A DNA stretch of 64,000 nt, from positions 101,172,074-101,236,073 of the forward strand of contig NC_089490.1 of assembly GCF_036850765.1 (NCBI RefSeq), read 5' to 3'. Every line of letters begins with the position of its first letter. The first letter of the stretch is position 1. A model generated the notes under the pieces. The model searched no databases. It was not told where the DNA came from and saw only the letters and a program-made list of their open reading frames with translations. Position numbers and translations under genes: made by a program. Of the stretch, positions 11,885 to 23,513 are shown piece by piece. This DNA is from Saccopteryx bilineata (Eukaryota > Chordata > Mammalia > Chiroptera > Emballonuridae).

Positions 11885-12425
11885 CGATGGCACCAAGTGA
11901 TTTTTGCCTCTTGAAATTCACTCCTTTGGGTAGTGCCCTCTTATATTGAATAGGGCTAACTTATGTGACCAATAGGACTTTGCAAAAGTGGCATTGTATG
12001 ATTTCTGAGGTTAGATCATAAATGCCACAGCTGCTTCTACCTCAACCTCTTGACTTGCTCGTTCTGGGAGAAGACAGCCCCATGTTGTAAGGACCCTCAG
12101 GCAGCCATTTAGAGGAGCCAGTTTGAGAGGAACTGGGGTCTACCAGCAACAACCAGCACCAAACTACCAGCTGTTGAGTGAGGTCACTTTGGAAGCAGAT
12201 CCTCCAGCACCAATTCAATTCTCAGGTGACCACATCATTGGCCAATTTCTTGACTGCAACCTCATGAGAGATTCTGCACAACCCTTACTCGGCTAAGCTG
12301 CTCTCAAATTCCTCACTTACAGAAACTAAGAGGTAATAAAAAGTCTATTATTTTAAGCCATTAAGTTTGGGGGTGGTTTGTAATGCAAGCAACAGATAAC
12401 TTCTATTCATGTAAAATATAATCTG
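11885..12425 (+). repeat. MLT1-like LTR (ERVL-MaLR)
   Basis: Ordered matches to a MaLR LTR as remembered: gggagaagacagccccatgt, gaccctcaggcagcc, a ggaagcagatcctccag phrase, cctcatgagagattctg, and the tail ttttaagccattaagtttgg followed by caacagataac. The polyadenylation region is aggtaataaaaagt. Ancient and diverged. Confidence 0.6.
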
Positions 12426-12436
12426 TAGACTACAAC

Positions 12437-13408
12437 CAGTAGTTCTCAAACTTTTTGAAGTCAGGGCACATTTAAAATCCTACAAATAATTGTAGGCACA
12501 CTATATACAAATTTCTGAAAAATATGTTATAATAATTAAGTCAAATATTTAAAAATATATATAAAGTCCAAGTGTGTTTTTATGGTAATTAAACAAAATA
12601 AATATGACAAAATTAAATTTATTCTGACATTAAAAATCATTTTTATGTTACATTTTTTGAGTATGCTTTTTAAAATTTGTAAAAAAGAGGGGTTAAAAAA
12701 AAGTTTTATCATTTTATATATACAGATGCATTCTTAGGATTTAGTAAATTTGGCAGGTCCCGGCGTGAATGTTTTAAGTTTTTTCATTCTTGTGTTCACG
12801 AGAAACATGAGCCTGATGTGTCCTAGTGATTTTTTCAATATTTGGGCATATATTTGAAAGGCAAATTCTCATTTCCTTGTCAATACATTGAAGAATTCCT
12901 CTCTTTTTACTCTTATGTTGAGGGTATAAAATCCTAATTCACATAAATAGGATGTGGAAAATTGTAGTAAAATGTTCAAAGCTCTTTTAGATATTGCCAC
13001 ATATTTTTCTTTTATAGAAATCCAAAAGGCTTCAAGAGACAATTTCTTATGTTTAATCATCAATCCCAAACCCCTACCATACATATCATCTTAACTTTAC
13101 ACCAAATAAAAGGATAGAAGAAACTTGTCTCTAGTCTTTCCAGGGAACATGGGGGTAGTGTAAACAATCCAGCACCACAGCTTAACAGCCTTTTACAACC
13201 TAATCAGACAAGTGAGGTGGTGGGTTGGGCAGACTGTCAGCTTATAGCCAATTCCCCACACCTCTGTCCTTCAAAAATCTAAACTCCAAAAACCCTGTTG
13301 GATTTTTGGTCCCCAAGAGTCACATATTTCTCTGGAATACCATAGGGTGCACCTGGAAATCTTCTAGGGCACACCAGTGCGCCCTGGTGCACACTTTGAG
13401 AACCACTG
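12437..13408. mobile_element. Non-autonomous hAT-type DNA transposon relic, about 1 kb
   Basis: The ends form an inverted repeat: CAGTAGTTCTCAAACTTTT at the left and the complement of AAAGTGTGCACC...; the right end reads ctttgagaaccactg. The CAGNGGTTCTCAA terminus is typical of hAT/Charlie elements. No clear 8-bp target duplication survives (ACTACAAC versus ATATAGAC), so the copy is old or rearranged. No transposase frame remains; 12869-13084 minus is a chance opening. Confidence 0.7.
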
Positions 13409-13419
13409 ATATAGACAAA

Positions 13420-14060
13420 AGTCACTATAAAGTGCTTCTTTGTATTGTTAGTTATTAATTTAAAAAAATGGTTATTTACCAGTCTTAGCACAGAAAGAAG
13501 ATAATCTCAGGGCAGTTCTATTTCTTTTAAATTTTATTCTAATAAAAAAAGAGAGCGAGAAGGAAAAAGAGAATAAAAGATACTGCTCAACAGAGAAATT
13601 TAGAAGAGGACAGTCTCTCTGGATGTATCATTTGAAAACACACCTGAAAGGATGTTGACCCGGGGGTTCCTGAAGGAAGAGTGGTTTAGGTGGTGGGAAC
13701 AGCATGTTAAGGACCTGGTGAGGTAGTGAGCTCCGTGTCTTTGAAGAGCAATAATGTCTTTGTTGTAGGACCAAGGAAGGAAGGGGTGAGTGGTAGGAAA
13801 TGGATAGGAGATATAGCTGAGAGCGAGATCATGTAGAGTCTAATAGGTCACTATAAGAATTGTACCAGAGTGTGAATGTGATAGGAAGATGTTATTGACT
13901 AACGAATATAATCAGGGAGCCAGAATGAGTATTTGTAGTCCATGAGAGTGACAGGCTATCTTTGAAACATGTTATTTCTGCGTAGAAAAAAAACAACAAC
14001 TAAAAATTCTGAAGATATAGTCAAGTATCCCATGAGCACCGAGTAAATGCTTTTTATCTT
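13420..14060. other. Non-coding stretch, probably old repeat
   Basis: The interval 13620-13930 has wording (gagatcatgtagagtctaat and aggtggtgggaacagcatg) like an old, common mammalian interspersed repeat, but I could not name it. No gene support. Confidence 0.35.
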
Positions 14061-14065
14061 TCTTT

Positions 14066-14464
14066 TTTTTTTTTAGGTGAAAGGAGGGGAGATAGTGAAG
14101 TAGACCCCCGCACGCACCCTGACTGGGATCCACTCGGCAACCCTGTCTGGGGCCAAGGCTGGAATACCAAGCTATTTTTAGCACCTGAGACTGACATGCT
14201 TGAACCAACCCAGCTAGCCTCAGCGCCTGGGGCCGTGCTCAAACCAATTAAGCCACTGGCTGTGGGAGGGGAAAGGGAAAAGAAGGGGGAGAAAAAGGAG
14301 GAAAGGGAGGGGGAGAGGCAGAGTGGAGAGGGAGGGAGAGACAGAAGGAGAGAGGGTGGAAAAGAAGCAGATGATTGCTTCTCCTGTGTGCCCTGACAGG
14401 GAATTGAACCTGGGATGTCCATATGTTGGGCCAACATTTTATCCACTGAGCCACCGGCCAGGGT
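14066..14464 (-). mobile_element. Long tRNA-derived SINE, GGCTCAGTGGTAGAG family
   Basis: On the minus strand: head ccctggccggtggctcag, B-box-like region, purine/pyrimidine tract, then an end whose complement is the T run at about 14066-14075. Internally expanded purine tract (14280-14360). Three overlapping frames of 66-130 codons here are products of that simple tract. Diverged relative to the copies at 23.5, 43.8 and 48.3 kb, so older. Confidence 0.85.
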
Positions 14465-14469
14465 TGAGC

Positions 14470-15000
14470 ATATACTCTTAATTCACTAGTAGATAAATGT
14501 GTTTGAAAATGATTAATAACAAACATACCATGTTATTATTATATTATTATAATGGGTATTGATTTAGTTCTTTTTTAAAAAAAGCTTCTAATCTTTTGAG
14601 AAGTTGAATAAATTTGTTATATTTTACACTGGCCTAGCCCTTAGAAAGAGGGTTGTTTTAGTATCATGCCAATACTAAGGGATTTTTTCACTTAGCTGAT
14701 CTTTCAGGTGTGCAGAGAATTTGCATAATAAATTTTGCATGTATATATTTTCTCTCTCCTTTGCTGCAAAAGAAGCCAAGTAATAAATACTCTTCCTCAG
14801 TAAAGGGCTTAACAAAGGAACACAAATATGCACAATAGTCAGATCACAAGAGACCATTGATAAGGAGAGGATCACACAAAGACTTTATCTATAGTTTATG
14901 ACAAAATATTTTATCTGGAGGAAATAACTCAGCTGGTTATTTCCAGTTACTCAATAAGCAAGTAGTTATGAAGGACTGTCAGGTAAAATGAACACTACCA
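14470..15000. other. Non-coding stretch, nothing recognised
   Basis: AT-rich; no gene and no identified repeat. Confidence 0.4.
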
Positions 15001-15032
15001 AGTGGCACAGGACGGTTGTAAAATTTTGGACC

Positions 15033-15180
15033 TCATTCATTCATTCATTCATTCATTCCTTATTCACTCATTTATTCAAATCAACGAACATCTATTATGC
15101 AAGTACCATGTACCAGGTACTAGATACTATGCTAGGAACCAAACAGAAGAAAACATCTTAATTTTAACTAAAAATAATTA
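15033..15180 (+). repeat. (CATT)n microsatellite followed by L2/CR1-type LINE tail
   Basis: Six copies of CATT at about 15033-15058, then tattcactcatttattcaa and accaggtactagatactatg, typical of old L2/L3 3' ends. Confidence 0.55.
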
Positions 15181-15780
15181 ATAGTCTAGTAAGAACTCAA
15201 CAGAGTAACAGTAGCTTTTTCTTATTCTAAATGAAAATAGAGTCAGACAGTTCTTCACAGTTATAACAATGGGCAACAGACTGTGAATCTCTTTGGATTT
15301 ACTTTATCCCTCTCTGCTCTGACTTTGTTGGTAATCAATAGGACTGTCAGCATGACTGGATCCACAGATGAGAATCCAACTGGACAAATGCCTAATTCTC
15401 ATGGTCAGTTTAGATGACTGCCTTCTGTCCCCTTGTGCTCGTCCTCTGAAGTGCTGTCGTGCTCACTCCAGTGATTTACCATCCATAACCTTTGCGGTTC
15501 TTTGCACGTGTGCACATACTAGCTCCTTCATGGAAAGCCTTATCTCTGTTAATAGAGAAGTGATATGTGACTAAAATGATGATTAGCTCTCACATCAGTA
15601 CTCGAATATCAAACAGTTTAATCTTGCTTTGCAATTTAGCATTTCACTCCATATCAACCCCTCAGCTGGACAACGTTCTTATCTTGTTAACACACTGGTA
15701 GGTTAAGATGGGATGGGGAGAGTAATAATTTCTTTAACCCACAGACATCTCTCATACTACTTGTCATATGACTTTTGAAA
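15180..15780. other. Non-coding stretch, nothing recognised
   Basis: No coding or repeat identity assigned; the 68-codon plus frame at 15368-15574 has no domain features. Confidence 0.35.
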
Positions 15781-15789
15781 TACATTTAG

Positions 15790-16205
15790 GTTTCAGTTAT
15801 CTATTGCTATGCAACAACCCCAAATCTTAGAGAATTAAAACAACAAACATTTTATTTTGTCATGATACTGCAAGATGGGCTGTGCTTTGCCAAGCAATTC
15901 TTCTACTGGAGGTCACTGGTGTGGATGTACTTAGTTAGCTGTTGGTGCCACTGTGGGACAGTTGAGACAGTTGTGATTCCTTTCGTCTTCATGTAGTCTC
16001 AGGCTTCTCTCTGTCATGTGCTGTGTCCTCTCTGCACTGTCTCACTGCAGGCTGGATGGCTTTCTTTACACAGCACTTCAGAGCCCTCAGAGTCCCAGGA
16101 CTTATTAAGGCTTAGCCCTAGACCTAAAGCACATCACTTCCGCTATGTCCTATAATGAATGAAAGAGAGACATGGAGCCAACCAGATTCAAAGTAGGGAA
16201 CCAGG
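15790..16205 (-). repeat. MLT1-like LTR, reverse orientation
   Basis: The plus strand reads as the reverse of a MaLR LTR: tatctattgctatgcaaca, then agaattaaaacaacaaaca, then gccacagtgg-type and cacatcacttccgct phrases. Compare the forward-oriented relative at 11885-12425. Ancient. Confidence 0.55.
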
Positions 16206-16429
16206 TGCATGAATACTCAGGCATGGTTCAATAGAGACCTCTCATAACAATTACAACTACCTTGAACTGAATAGTCTGTAAACCTGTATTTACATACTCA
16301 GGGTGAAAGAGAACTTCAGGAAGGTAGAAGTGAGCTACTTAGCAGGGCAAAAGGGTACTAGTCCTCGATGATCAGGGTCCTACTTGTTTTATACTTCTTG
16401 GCTCCACAACACCATTTCTAGATATCATC

Positions 16430-16870
16430 TTTCCTTTAATCATTCTAGCCCCTTGGCCCGGGAGAGCTCTCCCCTACTTTTTGACATCTGGCAAAGTCTC
16501 TCCTCCTGCAAGTTCCGTTCAGGTGTTATCTTCTTCAGGGCACCTTGCCTGAAGCTCTCGGGTTCTGTCAGGTCCTTGCCTCTGAGCTTCTAGCTTCGCT
16601 TTCACAGAATTTACCATATTGCATTAAATGTCTGGGAATTTGTTTCATGAGTTTGTCTCCCCAGGTAGACTATAAACAGCCTAAAGGCAGGGGCTGAGTC
16701 TTATTAATAGGATTCTTGCCACTTTGTAAGGGCCCAGTAACAACATGTTAAAACAGAATTGGAACTGTAGGAGTGCATCTTGTGTAGTTCGACTTCACCA
16801 AGTTATCCAGAATAATGTAATGCACGTATCAGTGGTTTAATAAACATGGATGGCTAACTGAATGAGTAAG
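16430..16870 (+). repeat. L2 LINE 3' region
   Basis: Reads caggtgttatcttcttcagg, then cagaatttaccatattgc, then aggtagactataaacagcc, then gggctgagtcttattaatag, ending near ggctaactgaatgagtaag. This is the standard order of the L2 3' end. Inactive. Confidence 0.7.
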
Positions 16871-17660
16871 TCTATTTCTCCTAGTTGCTATGTAAGAGAC
16901 AGACACTCTGACTTCAGTGACCTGGTACATTTTCAATAAGCTTCATAAAAACTTCAATTCTCAGCTTGGAAGGAAGAAGCAATGTGCCTCGGGTATAACT
17001 TTTCAAGAAATATCAATGTTTGACAGCAGAAAGCTTTCAGGTGGGGGCATATGGCTAAAAATAAATCCATGTCCTTCTGAAGATGCTGGCTAAAGTTCTG
17101 AGGGCATGGCTTCATTACACCAAACACAAAACTGCTCTCTTGCTTCTACAAAACAGAGTAAAACCTGTAGGAAACCAAATTACTTGGCAAAGTGTGACAA
17201 ATCCAAACTGCTACAGAACAAGAGATAACATAAATCAATGGGTCTCGGAGGTGAACACCAGGAGTTATTTTGAGATGAGTGAAATATGCGGTCTTCACCT
17301 TTAAACCATACTGCATTCCCATAGATCAAGTTTTATGCTATATGGAAAATGAGTTATACACAATGATTTCAGCCACCTGAAAAGCCTTAAATAAATATGA
17401 TAGCGACAGGGTACCACTCAGGCACGTGCCTGCATTTACTGACCTCTCTTCCTTTTGAGTATTTTTTTTTTTGTGAGCTTTGTACCTGTGTTTGACAATT
17501 CTCTAAACCCTAAGAGCAGAGATGCTGCAGGGGTTGGGAATACCAGGTGACTCACAGTGCTTGAATATGATATCCTGTTGCCAAGGCAATGAAACATCAT
17601 AAACATATTCTACAACTACCATCCTTTTCCTGTTTTCAGACTCTATTGTTCTAAGACAAG
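16870..17660. other. Non-coding stretch, nothing recognised
   Basis: The 73-codon plus frame at 17083-17304 has no recognisable domain or splice framing. No repeat could be named. Confidence 0.35.
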
Positions 17661-17669
17661 GGAATATAG

Positions 17670-17805
17670 TGTCAAGAACTCTTGATTGGGAAGCAGAAAA
17701 GTTGGGTTCTGTGTATGGCCCTGCAACTCCTTAGTTATGTGACTCTAATCCGTCATCTGACCTCTGTGTGTTTGTAAGATTCCTCACCAATAAAATACTG
17801 CTGGC
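17670..17805 (+). repeat. MIR SINE fragment
   Basis: The core ggaagcagaaaagttgggtt, then cttagttatgtgactcta, then cctcaccaataaaata matches MIR order. Ancient. Confidence 0.65.
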
Positions 17806-17829
17806 GAGGGGAAAAATCTCCTAGATGTC

Positions 17830-18530
17830 TGATGTTTTTTTTTCTCTAAGAATATTTTGACTTTCTACAATTTATGGCCATAGAACCTTTGAGAAATTTG
17901 GGTCAATTGTTAAATTTTATTATATAAATCATATTCACAACCTGGGCTGTTAGGAGTTTCTGGCTGGCATGTTTCTAACTGCAGAACCAGCTCAAAATGG
18001 TTCTATCCTATCTGAAACATTGAGATGTTTGCTGGAGACAACAGACCACGAATCATGCAGCTGCGGCAGGCATGCACAGAGGGGAAGAGAGAGCTTCCAC
18101 CTCCTGCTGTACCTGGATCCAAAGTCTTTACCCCCTTCCTGCTCACACAGAACCAAAGGACTAGGACATAATCGAAACCTGAACACCGGAACCCTTTCAG
18201 AAGCCAAGGATCTGTTGTGCAGGAAGATCTTGTGTTGACAGCTCTTTATCATATGGCCAAGTGCCAAGGCTCTCCAATTAAAACTTGCCTCTCTAGCACT
18301 TGTGCATACCTGTTCCCTCATCACCTTAAAAACCCCTGGCCTGGTCCAGTGAGCAAGATAGATGTGAGGACCAATAAGTTTCCCACCTTCTTGGCTGGTA
18401 CCTTCTCCATCATTGAACTTTTCCTTATGCGGTATCCTGACATTTTGAATTCTAGCATTTCAAAGCGTCAGGCACATGGACTTCACATTGGAAATGCCTT
18501 TGTCTATGCAGCCCAGCCTCCTGATCTTGG
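17830..18530. other. Unassigned stretch, possibly LTR-derived
   Basis: Holds two long-ish plus frames (17969-18238, 89 aa; 18217-18585, 122 aa) and a 110-codon minus frame, without recognisable domains. A ccttaaaaacccctgg phrase near 18326 resembles the promoter area of some ERV LTRs, but LTR ends were not found. Left unassigned; the second frame runs into the solo LTR, which argues against a gene. Confidence 0.35.
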
Positions 18531-18534
18531 CACC

Positions 18535-19188
18535 TGTTGGTCGAATAAGTTTGTAAATATGACATATATGTTTGCTTGCTTATAGTTTCCATTGGATATG
18601 GGGAACAGGCTGTAAGCAGGCAGGGTCCTTATAGACTAAGGTTAGTTTTAAGACTAAGCTTTTCTACACACCCCTGACTGTTGCATGATAGGGGGTGGTG
18701 CACTCTTATGAGGAATCCCATTTATGCCTCAGATAAGTGATTTTGTATCAGAGACTTCCTTGTTTGTATATTGGATTCAAGGTTTTGATTTCTACACTAT
18801 AAAATGGAGCAGAGGAGCCCATACAGGAGGAGAGCAGAGAAAGGCCACGTGGAGGAGAGGAGAAGCAGCCAAGATGGCAGAGTGCTGAAGGAGAAGCCAG
18901 TTTGTGCAGAGTTTGTGCAGAGAGAAGGAGATGGGGAACAGAGGTGAATAAGGCTGGTGAGGTAGAAACCTTTGATTCTAGGAAACTCAGATAAGTCAGT
19001 GGCTTTGGGAGCCCTGAATGGAAAGGGAAGTGTTTTCCCACTGTGTGTATTTCTCGCCCTCCGGGTGCAAGCTAGGATTAAAGTTAATGGCCCACCAGTT
19101 CTTGGCTCCGTTGTTTTGTTACTGTCTGTCCAAATCAAATGCGAACCTGCACAGGCCAGGCAGCTGTGATGGTGGCTGTGGCTTTACA
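18535..19188 (+). repeat. Solo LTR related to the ERV at 7.9-10.1 kb
   Basis: Starts TGTTGGTCGAATAAG and ends tggctttaca. Its 3' half (agcagccaagatggcagag, a ggagatggggaacagaggtg block, cttggctccgttgtttt) matches the LTRs at 7948 and 9533 and the solo LTR at 20702. Flanks GCACC (18530-18534) and GCCCC (19189-19193) are a 5-bp duplication with one mismatch. Its 5' (U3) half is different and longer than in the relatives. Left by recombination between two LTRs of a provirus. Confidence 0.8.
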
Positions 19189-19189
19189 G

Positions 19190-20700
19190 CCCCTCCTGAT
19201 ACTAATGTACACAAAACCCATTAGCAGTCAGGAGGTCACAGACTAATTGCTTAAATTGTCTGCCTTTCAGGTGCCTCATCTATCAAATAAAAGGATTTGG
19301 TTTAATAATCTAAAGTCCTTCCAGCTATAACAATCTTACCAATGAGTCTTAGTGCCTGTTTTCCCTCCTTTTGAAATGAATAATTAAAGCCCTCACATTC
19401 TGTGTGGGTGTATGTGGGGCATTGGGCCGCCTGAGCTACACAGCTTATTGGTGGTAAAACCCAGCAGGCAGAGGGCAACATGGAAACATTAGGTCCTGTT
19501 AATCTCAGGGGATCCGTCAGCAGCTGGGTCCCCCATGACCATCTGGGTTCCTCAGGATGTCCAAAGGCCACTTCAGTCCGTGATTTCCAGTATCTAGATT
19601 AAATTGCTCCTGTGAAACTTTATCCAACAACAATATAAAACCACAGCTATTAATGTTATATTATTTTTTGGAATTTGTCAAACGCTGTCTCATATCATCA
19701 TTATTTGGGCGCCTGTCATTTCCCTAAATTAAGCCTTAATTATCCTAAGGACAGAAGAGTTCTCTTAGAGTTCTTCTGCCCTTCAGAGTCTCTGCATACA
19801 GGGAGTGCTAAGAAATATTTGAGTCACCTTCTAAATTAAATTCACCTCAAAGGAGAGACATTATCTTACTTTAAACCAGGACGGACTCCTCAGCCTGCCT
19901 GCAGGTTGATCATTCTCCTGCCGGATTCTCTAGCTGGGTGAAACTCAGAACAAAGTAGAACAGAGGACCTCCAGGGGAGGGTAAACCATGCTAATTTTTG
20001 TTGACTGGCCCATTGAAGTGGTAATGAGGCAGAATTACCGACTTGGGTCAGAGCAGACCTGGGGCTCTTCTGCCTTATTATTCATCTTTTCCTGGGGGAT
20101 TAGCAACCCAGGCAGACAGTTTCCTTCTGCCAGGCAAACCCCAAGCCTCTTGGTGAAGTGACAAGTAATATTCAGCCCCCGTGTGCATCTTTCCAAGGAG
20201 GCTGAAGGCGGAAGGCTGTTTTTTCTCCATGGCTCCTAGGCAATCCAATCTCCCAGAAAGTTCAGTTCAGAGCACATGCCACAGGGAGAAACAAGCAAAC
20301 AGAGAGGAAAGAAGTCCACTCTGCATCCTGATTTTGTCTGATGTGGCATTTGCACACAGGGGTGGCCACAGTCCTTCCGCTGCTGCCGGTTCCTTCTCCA
20401 GACACTGCTCTGATGGCGGCCGCCCCTGATCTCTCTCCTGGAAAAGGTGGCCTGAGAAGGAAAGGTTGGCTGGTCTGCCTCCTATGTTTTCATCTTTCTA
20501 ACCTATATTTTCATCTTTCATTCCATGATTTCAAATTCCAGTCAACCATCTTCTATATTATTCTACACTTTCCTATGTTTTTATATATGCATGGGTTTCT
20601 TCGCCTGTAAGTCAAAGGCCTGGGCTATACTTCTGATTCCAGCTGCTCACTGGCCCACTATGCAACCCAGCTCTCACCGTGCTCGTTGGCAGAAATATTA
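19190..20700. other. Non-coding stretch, moderately GC-rich
   Basis: No splice-framed open stretch stood out. Frames at 19302-19571 (minus), 20181-20429 and 20341-20610 (plus) lack recognisable domains. The GC-rich part near 20350-20460 could be regulatory, but nothing specific is visible. Confidence 0.35.
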
Positions 20701-20701
20701 C

Positions 20702-21247
20702 TGTTGGGCAGATAAAATATATTATGCTCACTTTGTTAAAGATGGCGCTGCGCTGCCCATGTGAAAGCCCATCACCCAGGTGATTGCTTGAGATGGGTGT
20801 GATTATGTTTATATGTGTTGGGGGAGGGCTTTCACACCAAAAGGTTTTAAAAAGAAGAGGGATCAAGTTGTTCCAAGAGAAGAGTGATTACCTTCTAGGA
20901 GAGGCCCATGCTGTAGAAGAGCAGAGAAGGGCCACGTGGAGGAGGCCGGGAGAAGCAGCCAAGATGGCAGAGTGCTGAAGGAGATGGGAAACAGAGGTGA
21001 ATAAGGCTGGTGAGGTTAGAAACCTTAAATTCTAGGAAACTTGGATAAGTCAGTAGCTTTCTGAGCACTGAATGAGTGGGTTTTGGAGTCCAGTGTGTGT
21101 TTTTACTTGTCTGCGGGGTGCAAGCTAGGATTAAAGGTAATGGCCCACCACTTCTTGGCTCCATTGTTTCATTACCAACTGTTCGAATCAAATGTGAACC
21201 TGCATGGGCCAGGTGGCTGTATGGTGGCCATGGCTACTGGCTTTATA
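20702..21247 (+). repeat. Solo LTR related to the ERV at 7.9-10.1 kb
   Basis: Starts TGTTGGGCAGATAAAATA and ends ctactggctttata. An exact 5-bp target duplication ATTAC lies at 20697-20701 and 21248-21252. U3 resembles the ERV at 7948 (ggtgctgcccatgtg-like text) while the 3' half resembles the solo LTR at 18535. Carries the motif CAAGATGGCAG near 20959, a YY1-like core. Confidence 0.88.
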
Positions 21248-21599
21248 ATTACCTCCTCTGCTAACAATGGTTTTTTCATGGCATTTTGGCATTTATATTT
21301 CTTCTTGTCTGGTACATGTTTGTTCGCTCTATGCAGAACATAGTCCAGTACCTGGCACATAATAGGCATTTCATAAATGTTTATTGAACAAATACTGATT
21401 TTTTTACTCATGTGGCCTGTGCATTGATGGTTTCTTTGGAAACGAAAGATAAAATTTAAATCAACTCATCATTGTCAAGGGTCAAAGGTAATCCCACTTT
21501 TCAAGGACTGAGGGTTCTGGAGTCTCTGCAAAGCTCTCAGGGCCTCGTGCTATTCCAGGACACGTTGAGACTTCCCTGTTCCAGGTAGATGATACAATA

Positions 21600-21835
21600 T
21601 TAATGCGCGTGTAATTTCCTGAGTGCCTACTGTGCACTAATCACGCCCCATCCACACTCCCTGTCCTCCCAGTGACACACTGATGATGCTTATCTCCTTC
21701 TTAGAGAAAATAAAGGACAAATGCTTGAAGATCGACATCCTTGCTCACAGTCTCCTTGAGAGGGAGTGCTAGAGCCAGGATTCACACTCGGGTCCTTTTG
21801 GTTCCAAATCTAGCTTTTTACCCCTCCCCTCACCC
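21600..21835 (+). repeat. MIR SINE, nearly full-length
   Basis: Has the MIR order: tgagtgcctactgtgcacta, a decayed aactgaggct-type segment, then gctagagccaggattcacac and ttggttccaaatctagc. Ancient. Confidence 0.65.
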
Positions 21836-21839
21836 CGTG

Positions 21840-22985
21840 TCCCCTCTTTGAACTGCACAGCAGGTCCGGTGGAAGCTTCTGATATTTCTTTGTCACTTTT
21901 CTGAGGTTCATTTCCCACTCCTGCAGCTTCTCAAAAGGCCAATTACACCTGCCAGTGACCTGCTTCCTCCCACAGGACATCTGACAGCTGTGGTGCCGCG
22001 ACAGCATGTGCTTTGTCTGCCTTTCTCTGCCCAGAGCAGGCTCCCAAGAGGCACTGGCGGCCGGGCAGTGGCTCAGCTGAGCTGCTTGTTTCTGCTGTCA
22101 GCCCAAACTGCGTGTTTCAAAGCTTCCTGTGACACGTCACTCGCCTGCCGAGCCCCACTTTCTCCTTCCCTTCAGTCCCCCCCCAGAGGTCTGTAAGTCA
22201 CAGTGGTGACTTAGAGCATCAGGGAAGAGCTGACCTAATTGGGATGTGGAGAAAACTCCACTGAGACTCATCTAATGAGGATTACCTTTGAACTATCTAT
22301 GAAGAAATGGTTTTCTGAGCCTGGAGGAGACTCATGATAGAGATGTATGTATGTGGACAGGAAGGGAGAGATGAACTCTCAACTGAGAAAGCAGAGCTAT
22401 TTGCAAGCAGCAAAACAGTTCCTAAACATAGTTCATGAATCAATGGAAATATTATGTCATCAATTCTAAGATGTACTTTTTAAAAAACATTTGAACATCC
22501 CTATAATTGGAATGTGGCTAATTAATTGATAGTTGTAGAACCATTGTTGGCCAAACAGCAGTCATCATAGCTGTCATTGCCTTTAACTGTGAAGTTATCA
22601 AATGCACCAGCTTCAAGATTTCCAGAACAGGTGGGAAAAGCAGATGAGTGCTACATAACTGCAAAGGCCACATCAGAGCCCAAGCTTTTAGTCCCCTTAC
22701 AGTTTCTTTTAGGAAGCGCTTCATCACCAGAACTCTTATGGGCACAGAAGACAATAATTGTGTAGAGGGACTTGGACCTCAATGACTGAATCAACACTGA
22801 ATCTACTCAGAAGAGTCTGATTCAGACACTGAGAAAGTTTTAGAAAAATCTGAAGGAGCTTATTTTGCTTATATTTTTATTTTTATGTATGTCCAAGAAT
22901 GATATGTGATTTTTCAAATGCCTCAGTATATTAGAGTTCTCTTAGTAAATATAAAATGAAAAGTCTAAGTGATAAAATAGCCTGC
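21840..22985. other. Non-coding stretch, nothing recognised
   Basis: Single-copy-looking sequence without splice-framed coding stretches. The 78-codon minus frame at 22518-22754 and overlapping 62-codon plus frame have no recognisable domain. An older DNA transposon or LTR could lie at 22480-22780, but I cannot name it. Confidence 0.3.
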
Positions 22986-22989
22986 ATTG

Positions 22990-23262
22990 GGCCCTGTCCA
23001 GTTGGCTCAGCAGTAGAGCATCGGCCCAGCGTGTGGAAGTCCAGGGTTCAAGGCTCTATTGGAGCAAAATTGGCCCAGGTGCTGAGGATGGCTCCATAGC
23101 CTCCGCCTCAGGAGCTAGAATGGATCTGGCTGCAATAGAGCAATGCCCCACATGGGCAGAGCATCGCCCCTTGGTGGGCATGCCGGGTAGATCCCTGGTC
23201 AGGTGCATGTGGGAGTCTGTTTGACTGCCTCCCCGCTTCTAACTTCGGGAAAAAAATTAGCC
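22990..23262 (+). mobile_element. Long tRNA-derived SINE, internally shortened copy
   Basis: Head gccctgtccagttggctcag and B-box-like ggttcaaggct, then jumps directly to the second half (ttggagcaaaattggccc ... gggagtctgtttgactg). It lacks the pyrimidine tract of about 80 bp that separates the halves in the copies at 23.5 and 48.3 kb. Ends in a short A run. Either a deletion or a subfamily variant. Confidence 0.85.
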
Positions 23263-23344
23263 TGCATTGTTGTCTAATTGATATTTTTCTCTGATGCAGT
23301 TTGTAAAAATGTTTAAGTGTACATGGGAAATAACTTGTACTTTT

Positions 23345-23510
23345 GCATCAGATGGGGTTGAGTTTAAATTCTGGTGTAACACTTACTAGCACTGGGACTC
23401 TGGGCATGTTACTAGGTCTCACTGACAGAGTAAAATTTGTAAAATGTGGCTAATAATTGGTATTCTGAAAGCATTAATGATTTATTAAATCACTGCTTTT
23501 ATTTCGTGAG
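23345..23510 (+). repeat. MIR SINE fragment (interrupted by the SINE at 23.5 kb)
   Basis: The core ttgagtttaaattctggtgt, then actagcactgggactctggg, then aaaatgtggctaataattgg. Typical MIR. The young SINE lies just downstream. Confidence 0.6.
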
Positions 23511-23513
23511 ACT

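Noticed and set aside
12429..13416. An 8-bp target duplication for the 1-kb hAT relic
   Set aside because: The flanks ACTACAAC and ATATAGAC agree at only three of eight positions, so none is claimed.
14054..14526. Three overlapping frames up to 130 codons
   Set aside because: They derive from the expanded purine tract of a SINE copy.
17969..18585. Overlapping 89- and 122-codon plus ORFs
   Set aside because: They overlap each other and a minus frame, and the second continues into a solo LTR, so a gene is not supported.
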